Of a DNA stretch of 64,000 bases, positions 53,401 through 61,711 are shown one piece after another (within the stretch, counting starts at the first letter, position 1; each line of letters begins with the position of its first letter). The notes under the pieces were generated by a model. That model searched no databases, was not told the origin of the DNA, and saw only the letters and a list, made by a program, of their open reading frames with translations. The DNA lies in contig NZ_RQHW01000002.1 in the NCBI RefSeq assembly GCF_004770995.1, positions 62,001 to 126,000 on the forward strand. Reading direction: 5' to 3'. The translations under genes were made by a program, and so were the position numbers. The stretch comes from Leptospira idonii. GTDB taxonomy: Bacteria; Spirochaetota; Leptospiria; Leptospirales; Leptospiraceae.

Positions 53401-56215
53401 TTTGTTCAGTTGTATGATCAATCATTGGAAGTTTCACGCAAGAGAAGGGGTTTCTTCTTTTTATGAATCCTTCCAAAGCGGGATGGAAACGGGGGATTTG
53501 CAATACGCTTCTTATTCTTTGAATAACATCCATTTTCAAGGGCTTCTCAGAAGACAGAATCTTACCGAACTTTTGGACAGTTACGAAAAGTACGAAACTT
53601 CTTTCGTATCCCTGAAACAATACAATGCCTATCAACTGTTTCAATTGAACAGACAGATCGCTTTGAATTTCAAAGGAGAGGTGGAAAACCTTCTTTTATT
53701 GGAAGAACCTTATTTCTTCGAATCGAAGGTTTTGCCGGAATGGATCGAATCCAAAAATGCGAACGCTTTGTACGATTATTATTTGAGTAAGTCCAGGCTG
53801 GAGTATTTTTTCGGAACCAAAGAAAAAGCCTACGAATATTCCCTTTTAGGGGAACCTTTCGAAGCCGCTATGTTCGGGATGATGTACATTCCGGAACATG
53901 TATTTTTCAATTCTTTGATCTCTGCTTCTTTGTATGCCGACACAAACGATTCTTCCAAAAAAAAAGAATATCTGAAGCGCCTTCGCAAAAACCAAAAACG
54001 TTTTCATAAATGGGCGGAAAGTTCTCCCGCCAATTACGGCCACAAGTATCATATTGTGGAAGGTTTGTTGTTCCAGATCAGGGGAAATTATACCCAGGCG
54101 GTTTCCGAATTCAAAAAGGCGATTCAAATCGCAAAAGAACAAGAATATATTTTAGAGGAAGCGATTGCGAACGAACTTTGTGCTTCCGTATGGTTCGCTT
54201 TGGGCGATGAAAGTTATGCTAACTTTCATTTGGTGGAATCCCATTATCTTTTTATCAAATGGGGAGCGGAGCCTAAGGCAAAACAATTGGAAAAACTCCA
54301 TCCTCATTTGAAGAAATACGGAAGAAGAGGGATTTTTTCCGAATCGGATCTATCTCATTCTTCGAATACTACCAAACTCTCTTCCGGTTCTTCCGGAAAT
54401 TTTTTGGATTTGAATACCGTGATCAAGGCATCTCAAACCATTTCCGGAGAAATCCAATTGGGAAAACTTTTAGAGAAGATGCTGAAAATTTTATTCGAGA
54501 ACGCAGGAGCAGAAAGAGGATTTTTCATTTTAAAGGAAGGGGACGAACTTTTCGTTCAGGCAGAAGGCGATTCCAATTCACAACATTTGGAAGTTTTGCA
54601 GAAAAAACCTCTCGATTTTTTGGGGGATCTTCTTTCTCCGCATATAGTAAATTATGTGATTCGCACGAAAAGCATCATTATCTTGAATGATGCTGTGAAC
54701 GAAGGAATGTTTGTGAACGATTTTTACATCAAAAACAAACGTCCTAAATCGATTTTATGTTATCCGATCCTCAACCAAGGGAATTTGGTCGGAGCAGTTT
54801 ATTTGGAAAACAATCTTACTACGGATGCGTTCACTCCGGATCGTATCGAAGTTTTGAAGATTTTATCTTCTCAGATCGCTGTTTCTGTGGAAAATTCCAT
54901 TCTTTATGCGAACCTGGAAGAGAAGGTAAACGAAAGAACCAAGGATTTGAATCAAGCTTTAACGGAAGTAAGTGGGTTGAAGGAACAACAGGACGGTGAT
55001 TATTTTCTCACATCTCTTCTCATCGAACCGTTGGGACAGAACCATTCCTCTTCAAAAAACGTTTCCGTCGACTTTTTGGTGGAACAAAAGAAAAAATTCC
55101 AGTTCAAACAGTGGAAGGCTGAGATCGGAGGGGATCTTTGCGTTGCCGCCAATTTGGAATTGAGAGACAGAAGATACACTGTAGTGTTAAACGGAGATGC
55201 GATGGGGAAGTCCATCCAAGGAGCCGGAGGCGCTTTGGTTTTGGGTTCCGTATTCGAAGCAATCCTGCAAAGAGGGAAGGATACATCCGAAACCAAAAGT
55301 TCATTCCCTGAGAGATGGTTGAAAAACGCTTTTACGGAACTGCATAACACCTTTACTACGTTTGACGGCTCTATGTTGATCTCGGTGTTTCTGTGTTTGA
55401 TCGACGAAGAAACTGGTTTCATTTATTTCATCAATGCGGAACATCCTCTTCCCGTTTTGTATCGGGACGGAAAATCCAGTTTTCTTCCTCATACTTATTT
55501 TTATGCGAAGCTGGGTCTTCTGATGACCAAAAGAAAAAATCTTCAAATCAATACATTCCAATTGGAAAAAGACGATATTTTGATCATCGGTTCCGACGGA
55601 AGAGACGATTTGTTCTTAGGAACTTTTGACGGAGAAGACCGGATCAACGAAGATGATGAATTGTTTTTAAAGAGCGTGGAAAAAGGAAAAGGGGAAATCG
55701 CTCCCATTCTGGATTCGATTAAGACCAACGGACAACTGATAGACGATCTTTCTTTGGTGCGTGTGGAATTTAAAGCATTGGAAGGAGTAAAACACAATCA
55801 AATCTCCAAAATGGCGATGGTGACTTTTCACGATGCTTTGACCAGATTCAAAAACAAGGAATACCACAAAACTTTGGAAATTCTGGAAGGTCTGATCGCT
55901 TCCGAGCCGAACTGCGGCAATCATGCGAGCATAGTAAAATTGCATATCAATACCTATCTTCATCTTCGCGATTATGCTCAAGCTTTGCATCATACCATAC
56001 GTTACAGCGATTCTTATCCTTCCGATGTAGATTGTTTGTTTATCATCTCCCGTTGTTTCAAAAAAATAGGAGACATCGAACAAGCGATCGACTACGGAGA
56101 AAGATTGAGACTAAGAACTCCCAAACATAAAAAAAACCTAATGCAGCTCGCCTCCTTATATAGGTTAAATGGAAATCCCGAAATTGCGGACAAAATTCTT
56201 AAGGAAATCACTTGA
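50486..56215 (+). CDS. Giant kinase-ATPase-GAF-SpoIIE-TPR signalling protein
   Basis: A soluble protein of 1909 residues. Domains in order: Ser/Thr kinase-like (about 8-270; VIIKIL, IVHNDIKAWNIIM with HND in place of HRD, IIDFGSAT); AAA/STAND ATPase (about 300-640; Walker A GRSGIGKS near 330, Walker B VAIFLDDLQWAD near 455); a long TPR-like helical region (about 650-1290); GAF (about 1308-1480); coiled-coil linker; SpoIIE/PP2C (about 1500-1760; IGGDLCVAANL, NGDAMGKSIQGAGGA, GSDGRDD, DDLSLVRVEF); C-terminal TPR (about 1775-1909). The second Asp of GGDxxD is missing. GGAG precedes the start. It lies 65 bases after the SDR; a functional tie is possible but unproven. Confidence 0.9.
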   Translation: MLKMAGFSSVEEIHSGKKSLVYRANQSGTPVIIKILNREYPDISEINRFKHEFEILQSLNQPGIIRTIALEKYNNSMAIIFEDMGGEPVSEIFREKNGYGLPEFLDFSLKASKALGEIHKANIVHNDIKAWNIIMNRQTGELRIIDFGSATLLTQRNSFMPLNESLYGTLAHISPEQTGRMNRTVDYRTDFYSLGVTFYQLITGELPFTYTDPMEMVHAHIAKIPVSPYEKKKVPKIISNIIMKLLEKNPEDRYQTVAGLVSDLERCSQTLSSGGEEALDGLKFVPGETDRSTKFQLPKKLYGRSEEVKQIVHTFRKVAEGKTELMLISGRSGIGKSVLINEVNKPITEYKGYFSSGKYDLFKRSIPYRGITQAFQKLIQQILAESQDSIHTWKESFVKALGPNAKIIIDVIPELETLMGAQPDVAVLDVSESQNRFNLVFQNFIKACCTEEHPVAIFLDDLQWADPSSIHLIRRILSDSEMKYLFLMLSFRDNEVYPTDPFSVLLSDLEEAGHSYKKINLEPISVEDITQLVTDSLYCKESEAKELAEILHFKTKGNPFYVNEVFKSLHEKELIYYEDNRWNLKLTQIKEVNISGNVIDLIVEKIKELPSEKIEILKLAACIGSWFKQEVYASIAGKPLSEVKQDLIDLANEEFFLLSETEVNFVHDKIQEATYTLISEEERSKNHYHIGKAYLSMLDRYKLEDHVFTIVNQWNQGIANIRTEEEKNRLKELNILAGNKSMASTAYEAALGFFEIAIQFLGTNPWDNDYENTLKLYTNKARSEYLSKQYEAAEKSFDLIFSKAKDTLDQIQMYELKSSMYVSQNKMLEALGMLKTALKLLGVNLPKNPGELSPLPEIIKFKIKLGNRKIEKLAELPVSTDQKYFAIMRLLNACIAPSFLAQPPLFPVIVLKMVNLTLKNGLSPISTFAFTAFGMIQGFALGDFDAGYQFGKLGTSLIGPLDAKAFKCRTLFLFSCMINHWKFHAREGVSSFYESFQSGMETGDLQYASYSLNNIHFQGLLRRQNLTELLDSYEKYETSFVSLKQYNAYQLFQLNRQIALNFKGEVENLLLLEEPYFFESKVLPEWIESKNANALYDYYLSKSRLEYFFGTKEKAYEYSLLGEPFEAAMFGMMYIPEHVFFNSLISASLYADTNDSSKKKEYLKRLRKNQKRFHKWAESSPANYGHKYHIVEGLLFQIRGNYTQAVSEFKKAIQIAKEQEYILEEAIANELCASVWFALGDESYANFHLVESHYLFIKWGAEPKAKQLEKLHPHLKKYGRRGIFSESDLSHSSNTTKLSSGSSGNFLDLNTVIKASQTISGEIQLGKLLEKMLKILFENAGAERGFFILKEGDELFVQAEGDSNSQHLEVLQKKPLDFLGDLLSPHIVNYVIRTKSIIILNDAVNEGMFVNDFYIKNKRPKSILCYPILNQGNLVGAVYLENNLTTDAFTPDRIEVLKILSSQIAVSVENSILYANLEEKVNERTKDLNQALTEVSGLKEQQDGDYFLTSLLIEPLGQNHSSSKNVSVDFLVEQKKKFQFKQWKAEIGGDLCVAANLELRDRRYTVVLNGDAMGKSIQGAGGALVLGSVFEAILQRGKDTSETKSSFPERWLKNAFTELHNTFTTFDGSMLISVFLCLIDEETGFIYFINAEHPLPVLYRDGKSSFLPHTYFYAKLGLLMTKRKNLQINTFQLEKDDILIIGSDGRDDLFLGTFDGEDRINEDDELFLKSVEKGKGEIAPILDSIKTNGQLIDDLSLVRVEFKALEGVKHNQISKMAMVTFHDALTRFKNKEYHKTLEILEGLIASEPNCGNHASIVKLHINTYLHLRDYAQALHHTIRYSDSYPSDVDCLFIISRCFKKIGDIEQAIDYGERLRLRTPKHKKNLMQLASLYRLNGNPEIADKILKEIT

Positions 56216-56217
56216 AG

Positions 56218-56262
56218 CTTTCTCTGAAAATTCCCCGTAAATTTCCGGGAGAGAAAGTTTTA
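56218..56262 (+). terminator. Probable terminator after the giant signalling gene
   Basis: Outer arms CTTTCTCT (56218-56225) and AGAGAAAG (56250-56257), inner arms CCCG (56234-56237) and CGGG (56246-56249), followed by TTTTA. A bulge on the left arm weakens it. Confidence 0.5.
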
Positions 56263-56327
56263 TCCGGCATTCTCTTTTCTAAATCCCGCTCGACCAAATC
56301 CCCCCGAATCGGAAACTCGTGACAGGA

Positions 56328-56711
56328 ATGATTTCCATCGGCAATGATATCGTTGAAAATGATCGTATCCGGGCTCTTTTGGCCAAACACGGAGACCGGT
56401 TTTTAAAAAGGATTTTTACCGAGGAAGAAATTCGATACTGCCACAAACATAAGGACCCGGTTCCTTATTTGGCGGGTAGATTCGCATGTAAGGAAGCTGT
56501 GATTAAGGCGATGTCCTTGGGTCCGGGAGAAGTTCTGGATATGAGAGAGATCGAACTTGCGGGCACCGATTTCGGGAAAAAAACGCTGGTCATCCACGGG
56601 AAAACTGAGAAATTTTTCCAATCAAAAGGATTTACAGCCAGTTCCGTCTCCATTAGCCATGCAGACCATTATTCCACTGCTGTTGTAGTTTTGTACAAGG
56701 AGAAAGTATGA
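56328..56711 (+). CDS. acpS: Holo-[acyl-carrier-protein] synthase
   Basis: Transfers 4'-phosphopantetheine from CoA to apo-ACP. The family motifs are present: IGNDIVENDRI at the N-terminus, FTEEEIRYC, LAGRFACKEAVIKAM with the metal-binding Glu, and SISHADHYSTAVVVL. About 127 residues, normal for AcpS. The ATG at 56328 matches the usual start; a GTG at 56319 adds three residues and has a slightly better ribosome-site spacing. It overlaps the next gene by four bases (ATGA). Confidence 0.94.
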   Translation: MISIGNDIVENDRIRALLAKHGDRFLKRIFTEEEIRYCHKHKDPVPYLAGRFACKEAVIKAMSLGPGEVLDMREIELAGTDFGKKTLVIHGKTEKFFQSKGFTASSVSISHADHYSTAVVVLYKEKV

Positions 56712-56932
56712 TCGTCAGCGAAAATAAATTGCAAGTGTTAGCTTTGTACAACCAAGGTCTTGCTCTTTATAAGGATAGAAAATTCACGGAAGCGAAGGAA
56801 TGTTTTCAAAAAGCGGTTTCTTTGGATCCGAGTGACGGTCCTTCCAAACTTTACATTGAAAGATGCGATGATTATATTTCCGAACCTCCTCCTGAAGATT
56901 GGGACGGGGTTTATAATATGAAGACAAAATAG
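56708..56932 (+). CDS. Small TPR protein
   Basis: A 74-residue protein with essentially one and a half TPR units: VLALYNQGLALYKDRKFTEAKECFQKAVSLDPSDGPSKLYIERCDDY. The PPPEDWDGVYNM end is typical of the terminal TPR found in bacterial adenylate cyclases and related signalling proteins, so it may be a detached module of such a protein. It overlaps acpS by four bases and is followed by bactofilin after six. Confidence 0.75.
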   Translation: MIVSENKLQVLALYNQGLALYKDRKFTEAKECFQKAVSLDPSDGPSKLYIERCDDYISEPPPEDWDGVYNMKTK

Positions 56933-56938
56933 AGATTT

Positions 56939-57307
56939 ATGACTAAAAAAAATACACAACCGATTGTTACCGAACATGGAGTGATTGCTACCATTCTCGG
57001 AAAAGAAACTGCATTTAACGGAACTTTGGCGTTCAAAAAACCTCTTCAAATTTCAGGAGACTTTACCGGAGAAATCATTTCCGACGGGTATCTTGTAGTG
57101 AGCGAAGGGGCTCGTGTGAAAGCAAATATCAAAGCGGGAACAGTTGTAGTCGGCGGAACCATCGTGGGCAATGTGACTGCGACACAAAGATTGGAGATGC
57201 TTGCTTCCGGAACGGTGCAGGGAAATATTCGAACTGCCAAACTACAAATCGCCGACGGAGTTGTATTCGACGGCAATTGTGAAATGCTCAGCAGCGAAGA
57301 ATCGTAA
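56939..57307 (+). CDS. Bactofilin
   Basis: A 122-residue polymerising cytoskeletal protein. The central right-handed beta-helix repeats are visible: TLAFKKPLQISGDFTGEI, SDGYLVVSEGARVKANI, KAGTVVVGGTIVGNVTA, RLEMLASGTVQGNI. No signal peptide or membrane helix. Bactofilins form membrane-associated filaments that organise cell-wall enzymes and cell shape; in Leptospira a bactofilin has been linked to helical shape. It sits between a TPR protein and a histidine kinase. Confidence 0.92.
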   Translation: MTKKNTQPIVTEHGVIATILGKETAFNGTLAFKKPLQISGDFTGEIISDGYLVVSEGARVKANIKAGTVVVGGTIVGNVTATQRLEMLASGTVQGNIRTAKLQIADGVVFDGNCEMLSSEES

Positions 57308-57309
57308 CT

Positions 57310-59082
57310 TTGTGGCAGTTCCATCCAAATAGTTTACTTTTAGTTTTTTCCTTCTGCCTCAATCTGATATTGGGGCTTTTCCTTCTCCGTTCCTTCCAGC
57401 TCCGATTAGTAAAATATCTATTGGTAATGGTTTTAGGCGCTATGCTTTGGGTCGGCGCCTATGGTATGGATTTCATACTCATCCATCAAACCTGGCATAA
57501 GGTATTCGTTTCCATCGTTCATATAGGGGTCGCTCTCTCCGGTTTAGGAGCCATTCTTGCCAGTTTGGAATTTACCCAGAACGGTCATCGCATTACAAGA
57601 ACTTTGTGGGTGTTTCTTTCCGTGCAGCCCATTTTGATGTTCATTGCAGTCATTCTTGATCCCATATTCCATACTTTGATCTCCGATTCCTATATCATCA
57701 CCGTCAACGATCGAATTCAGTGGAAGCAGGAGCTTTCCTATTTCACTTTATTTCTTGAGTTCGGGATCACTGGAATTTGGACCGTATATGTCTTTTTTTT
57801 CGTCATCAAAAGCATTTTAGAGACAAAACCTCCTGCCAGATACAGATACTATCTTCTTCTTTTCACTTGCTCTATCGTTTGGATTGCAGGGATCACCAAT
57901 TATATGGGGTTCAAACCGATTGCTGGTTTGAATTTAACTTCGGTTGCTCTTTCTTTTCAGGTCATCGTTATCTTTTTTGCCATCGCCTATTACAGAATGT
58001 TCGATTTGATCCCTTTGGTCCGAGGAGAAGTCGTGGACGAATTGGAAGAACCAGTGGTGATTTTGGATGCGAACAATCGAGTTGTGGACTGGAATATTGC
58101 CGCAGAACAGTTATTTGTTGAAGGAAGAAGGCAACTGGCTTTTACATCGGCTCAAAATTTTTTCCATACGTATTCGGATCTCAGTCATAGGATTGAAACT
58201 TTGCCAGAGAAAAGAACCCATACTCATTGGAATTGGCAGTCTAAAAATCCTACTCAGGAATGGGAAGTTCGCGCCAAAAGAATCAGAGACAAACAAAGAG
58301 TAAACATAGGTTTGGTGATTGTGTTTCGGGACATCAGCGAGCAGAAAAAACTGGAAGTGCAGATGGCAGATGCCAACCGCAACCTATTGTTTGCGAACGG
58401 AACCAAGGACAGGTTTTTATCCATCATTTCCCACGATTTAAGGGGACCTCTTGCAGGAATCAAAATGTTGCTTAAGATTTTGAACGAAGACATGAAGGAG
58501 AAAGACGCCAAAATCGCGGAAATGACTCAGTCTTTGGTGGATGCTTCGGAGTCCGTGTTTTCTCTTTTGGAAAATCTTTTGGAGTGGTCCAAATTGCAGA
58601 GAGGGCAGGAAGAGTTCCATCCTCATTATTATAAACTGGACTCCATCGTTTCCGAGTCTGTCGAATTATTCGAGTTAAACGCCAAAAACAAATCCATCGA
58701 ATTTGAAATCGATGTTCCTTCTCATGCAATGGTATATTGTGACGACCGGATGATTTTCACGATCCTTAGGAATTTGATTTCCAATGCAATCAAGTTCAGT
58801 CACAAAAACAGCAAAGTTAAGATCACCGCACGGGCCGAATCCAAATTCTGGAGAGTCAATGTGATCGATTTCGGAATGGGAATCGCTCCCGATATCCGAG
58901 CGAAGTTGTTTCACGTGGGAGAAGTGATTAAGTCTTTGGGAACGCAGGGAGAAAGCGGGAACGGAGTGGGACTTTTACTTTGTCAAGAATTTATCCTGAT
59001 GAATGCGGGCGAGATAGAAGTGCAAAGCGACGGCGTTTCCGGTTCTACATTTTCTTTTACGATCCCCAGTCAACCAGTCTAA
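57310..59082 (+). CDS. Seven-helix membrane histidine kinase with PAS domain
   Basis: A TTG start (57310) two bases after bactofilin. The first 235 residues hold about seven hydrophobic helices of the 7TM histidine-kinase type. A PAS domain (about 240-350; ELEEPVVILDANNRVVDWNIAAEQLF) leads to HisKA with the phosphorylated His in FLSIISHDLRGPLAGIKML (near residue 374) and a HATPase domain with ILRNLISNAIKFSH, DFGMGIAPDIRAKLF and SGNGVGLLLCQEF. No response regulator is adjacent. The 3' end comes close to the SDR start. Confidence 0.92.
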   Translation: MWQFHPNSLLLVFSFCLNLILGLFLLRSFQLRLVKYLLVMVLGAMLWVGAYGMDFILIHQTWHKVFVSIVHIGVALSGLGAILASLEFTQNGHRITRTLWVFLSVQPILMFIAVILDPIFHTLISDSYIITVNDRIQWKQELSYFTLFLEFGITGIWTVYVFFFVIKSILETKPPARYRYYLLLFTCSIVWIAGITNYMGFKPIAGLNLTSVALSFQVIVIFFAIAYYRMFDLIPLVRGEVVDELEEPVVILDANNRVVDWNIAAEQLFVEGRRQLAFTSAQNFFHTYSDLSHRIETLPEKRTHTHWNWQSKNPTQEWEVRAKRIRDKQRVNIGLVIVFRDISEQKKLEVQMADANRNLLFANGTKDRFLSIISHDLRGPLAGIKMLLKILNEDMKEKDAKIAEMTQSLVDASESVFSLLENLLEWSKLQRGQEEFHPHYYKLDSIVSESVELFELNAKNKSIEFEIDVPSHAMVYCDDRMIFTILRNLISNAIKFSHKNSKVKITARAESKFWRVNVIDFGMGIAPDIRAKLFHVGEVIKSLGTQGESGNGVGLLLCQEFILMNAGEIEVQSDGVSGSTFSFTIPSQPV

Positions 59083-59108
59083 GTTTGCAAACACGGATAG
59101 GAGAATCT

Positions 59109-59957
59109 ATGTCCCAGAAGACCGTTATCATTACAGGTGCCACGGAAGGAATCGGCAAAGTGGCCGCCAGAGAAATTTTGAAACTAGGCAATGCAGTTGT
59201 TTTAGTGGGAAGAAATCAAGAGAAACTCGCTCAAGTCACCAAAGAACTTTATCCTTTCTCGCAAGGAAATTCGATCGCAACCTATCAGGCGGATTTATCC
59301 TCTTTAAAAGAAACATCTTTATTAGGTGATAAACTTTCTAAAAACTATCCTAAAATCGATGTTCTATTGAATAATGCGGGAGCTTTTTTCTCGGAGAGAA
59401 CTTTGACTCGAGAAGGATTGGAAGCCACTTTCGCACTCAACCACATGAACTATTTTGTTCTGGCCAAAAAATTAACTCCTTCCTTACGTTCGTCAGGTGC
59501 CGGTAGAATCGTCAATGTCGCTTCGGGAGCGCACTTCGGAGTTTCTTTGGATTTTGCGAATCTGCAAGGGGAAGTCAAATATTCCGGTTGGAAACAATAC
59601 CAAAAATCCAAATTGATGAACATTCTGTTCACTTACGAATTGAGTGAAAGATTAAAATCCGATTCCATTACTGTAAATTGCCTGCACCCCGGGTTTGTGA
59701 AAACGAAATTCGGACATAATAATGCAGGTTTGGCGAAAGGTCTTTTACAGTTCGCTCAAAATTTATTCGCTATTAACGAAGACAAAGGTGCGGAGACTTC
59801 GGTCTATCTTTCCACTTCCGACGAAGTGAAGTCCGTTTCAGGAAAGTATTTCGAAAAATGTAAGACCAAAACAAGCTCCAAACCTTCCTACGATTTTTCC
59901 GCAAGAGAAGAGTTGTGGAAAGTTTCCGAAGAGATCTATAACAAATTGGCGGGCTAA
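59109..59957 (+). CDS. Short-chain dehydrogenase (retinol dehydrogenase-like)
   Basis: An SDR of 282 residues with TGATEGIG cofactor motif, DVLLNNAGAFF, VNVASGAHFG and Tyr/Lys in YQKSKLMNILF. The ATG at 59109 has AGGAGA upstream; the frame is open further but overlaps the kinase gene. The NNAGAFF and YxxSK-type sequence resembles the retinol-dehydrogenase/WW-domain oxidoreductase branch, whose bacterial substrates are mostly unknown. It is only distantly related to the SDR at 49650. A cupin follows after 12 bases. Confidence 0.85.
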   Translation: MSQKTVIITGATEGIGKVAAREILKLGNAVVLVGRNQEKLAQVTKELYPFSQGNSIATYQADLSSLKETSLLGDKLSKNYPKIDVLLNNAGAFFSERTLTREGLEATFALNHMNYFVLAKKLTPSLRSSGAGRIVNVASGAHFGVSLDFANLQGEVKYSGWKQYQKSKLMNILFTYELSERLKSDSITVNCLHPGFVKTKFGHNNAGLAKGLLQFAQNLFAINEDKGAETSVYLSTSDEVKSVSGKYFEKCKTKTSSKPSYDFSAREELWKVSEEIYNKLAG

Positions 59958-59969
59958 GGGTAGACGTTT

Positions 59970-60335
59970 ATGCCTTTCTTTCATCAGAAAAAACCTATCT
60001 CGATTCCCGTTCCGGGAGGAAAAACCATCGAAGAACATTTCGGAATCCCGTCTACCGGGCATAATGCGGTTTCCATTGCGTATATGGTTGCCCCTTCCGG
60101 ATGGTCCGAACCGTTCCAGGTTCCTTCTTTCGATGAATGGACTTTGATGGTCCGAGGGGAAAAACAGATCGAAGCGGACGGACAAGTGATCGTGCTTCGT
60201 GCGGGAGAATCGATTCTCATCCAAAAAGGCACTCGGGTGAGGTATTCGAATCCTTTTTCCGAGGATGCAGAATACTGGTCCGTTTGTCTTCCTGCCTTTT
60301 CCATCGATTCGGTGAATAGAGAGCCTGAGAATTAG
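59970..60335 (+). CDS. Cupin-domain protein
   Basis: A 121-residue single-domain cupin. The central strands PFQVPSFDEWTLMVRGEKQIEADGQVIVLRAGESILIQKGTRVRYSN have the cupin layout: the usual first-motif histidines are replaced (SFDEW), while the glutamate and the G-x5-P-x-G-like second motif remain. Metal binding is therefore uncertain. It follows the SDR directly, so the two may act in one pathway. Confidence 0.8.
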   Translation: MPFFHQKKPISIPVPGGKTIEEHFGIPSTGHNAVSIAYMVAPSGWSEPFQVPSFDEWTLMVRGEKQIEADGQVIVLRAGESILIQKGTRVRYSNPFSEDAEYWSVCLPAFSIDSVNREPEN

Positions 60336-60339
60336 AAAA

Positions 60340-60353
60340 GAGAGTTTACTCTC
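60340..60353 (+). other. Small hairpin after the cupin gene
   Basis: GAGAG-TTTA-CTCTC, a 5-bp perfect stem four bases after the stop, without a T tract. It may be a weak terminator or a chance feature. Confidence 0.25.
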
Positions 60354-60376
60354 AAAACCGTTTCCTTAAATTTTGG

Positions 60377-61711
60377 GTGGAACCGTTTATCCGGTTTCTC
60401 CCTTGCATGAACTCCGAAGACTTAAACTTTTTACACGAAAAAATGACCAAAGTGGACTTTCTGTCCGGCGATTTGATCATTGAACAGAACTCCAACGGAG
60501 ATTCTTTTTATCTCATCGAAAAAGGGCTGGTGCAAGTTTGGAAGTATCTTGACGACACTAAAGAAGATATACTCGAGTTAGGCGAGTTCGGCCCTGGGGA
60601 ATATTTCGGAGAAATTGCCTTGATCGACTCCGCACCCAGAACGGTGAACATCACCGCAAAGGAAAACTGCTCTCTTCTTCAAATGACAAGAGCAAGTTTT
60701 CAGGAATTATTATATTCTAATCCTGCTATGACTGTTTTTCTACTCCGCATTCTGACTGCCAGAATTCGAAATTCGGAACAAAGAGAAAATCAGGTATTAA
60801 GCACTAAAAACAAAAATTTAATCCAAACGAACAGGGAATTGGAAATCGCTTTGGACGAATTGAGAATGAACGAAGCCGTTCGTGCCGCCCTGATGGAAGA
60901 ACTTCGCAAACAGAACGAGACTCTGGAAGAGATGGTGAAAGAGAGAACTGCAAAACTGCAGCAATCTTTGGAAATCATTAGAGAAGATTTAGAGACCGCT
61001 AAGACGATCCAGAGAAGCATTCTACCATTAAACACTAAAAAGGTGGCAAATCTTCAATTCAGTTCCCGTTTCGAGCCTATGAGCGAAGTGGGAGGAGACG
61101 TTTTCGACGTATTCCGGTTGGGAACTCATAAAGTGAGGCTCTTTTTAGCGGATGCGATCGGCCACGGAGTACAGGCCGCTCTGATCACGATGGCCATCAA
61201 AGCGGAGTTTGATCATGTGAAAAAAGAATTGGAAACACCTTCCGAGGTTTTGCTCCACTTGAACCGGGTTTTTTTGGAGAGATACGGCAAAAGGGCGACT
61301 CAATTCACTGCCGTGATTGCCGACATTGATTTGGAAAATTCACAACTTTACTATTCTTGCGCCGGACACAATGAACCTTATATACTTTCCCAAGGGAATA
61401 TCATTCCTTTGGAAGAATCCGGGATTATGTTGGGACTGGAAAATGATGCTCATGTTTTTACTCAGACACTTCCTTTTTCGGAAGGAGATCGTTTGTTTAT
61501 GATCTCCGACGGTATCATTGAACAGGAAAATGCGAACGGGGAATTTTTCGGAGAAAAAAGACTGCATCGTTATCTATTGGATTCCAAAGATATATCTTTG
61601 GAGAAAACGGTGGGAGGTCTTTTGGAAGCGTTTCAAGAGTTCAAAGGCAAACGTGAAATGATGGACGATGTAACTATTTTAGGAATCGGAATGGGAGGTT
61701 CAAAATCATGA
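60377..61711 (+). CDS. cNMP-binding SpoIIE/PP2C phosphatase
   Basis: A 444-residue cytoplasmic protein. The N-terminal cyclic-nucleotide-binding fold (about 1-125) has FLSGDLIIEQNSNGDSFYLIEKG and GPGEYFGEIALIDSAPRTVNITA, the latter being the phosphate-binding cassette with FGEIAL and an Arg. A coiled coil (about 130-210) connects to a SpoIIE domain (about 215-440) with intact acidic motifs VGGDVFDVFRL, ADAIGHGVQAAL, SDGIIEQ and MDDVTILGIG. This is a complete PP2C set, unlike the two paralogues at 4488 and 50486. GTG at 60377 is the first start; ATG at 60407 is an alternative. It overlaps the next gene by four bases. Confidence 0.88.
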   Translation: MEPFIRFLPCMNSEDLNFLHEKMTKVDFLSGDLIIEQNSNGDSFYLIEKGLVQVWKYLDDTKEDILELGEFGPGEYFGEIALIDSAPRTVNITAKENCSLLQMTRASFQELLYSNPAMTVFLLRILTARIRNSEQRENQVLSTKNKNLIQTNRELEIALDELRMNEAVRAALMEELRKQNETLEEMVKERTAKLQQSLEIIREDLETAKTIQRSILPLNTKKVANLQFSSRFEPMSEVGGDVFDVFRLGTHKVRLFLADAIGHGVQAALITMAIKAEFDHVKKELETPSEVLLHLNRVFLERYGKRATQFTAVIADIDLENSQLYYSCAGHNEPYILSQGNIIPLEESGIMLGLENDAHVFTQTLPFSEGDRLFMISDGIIEQENANGEFFGEKRLHRYLLDSKDISLEKTVGGLLEAFQEFKGKREMMDDVTILGIGMGGSKS

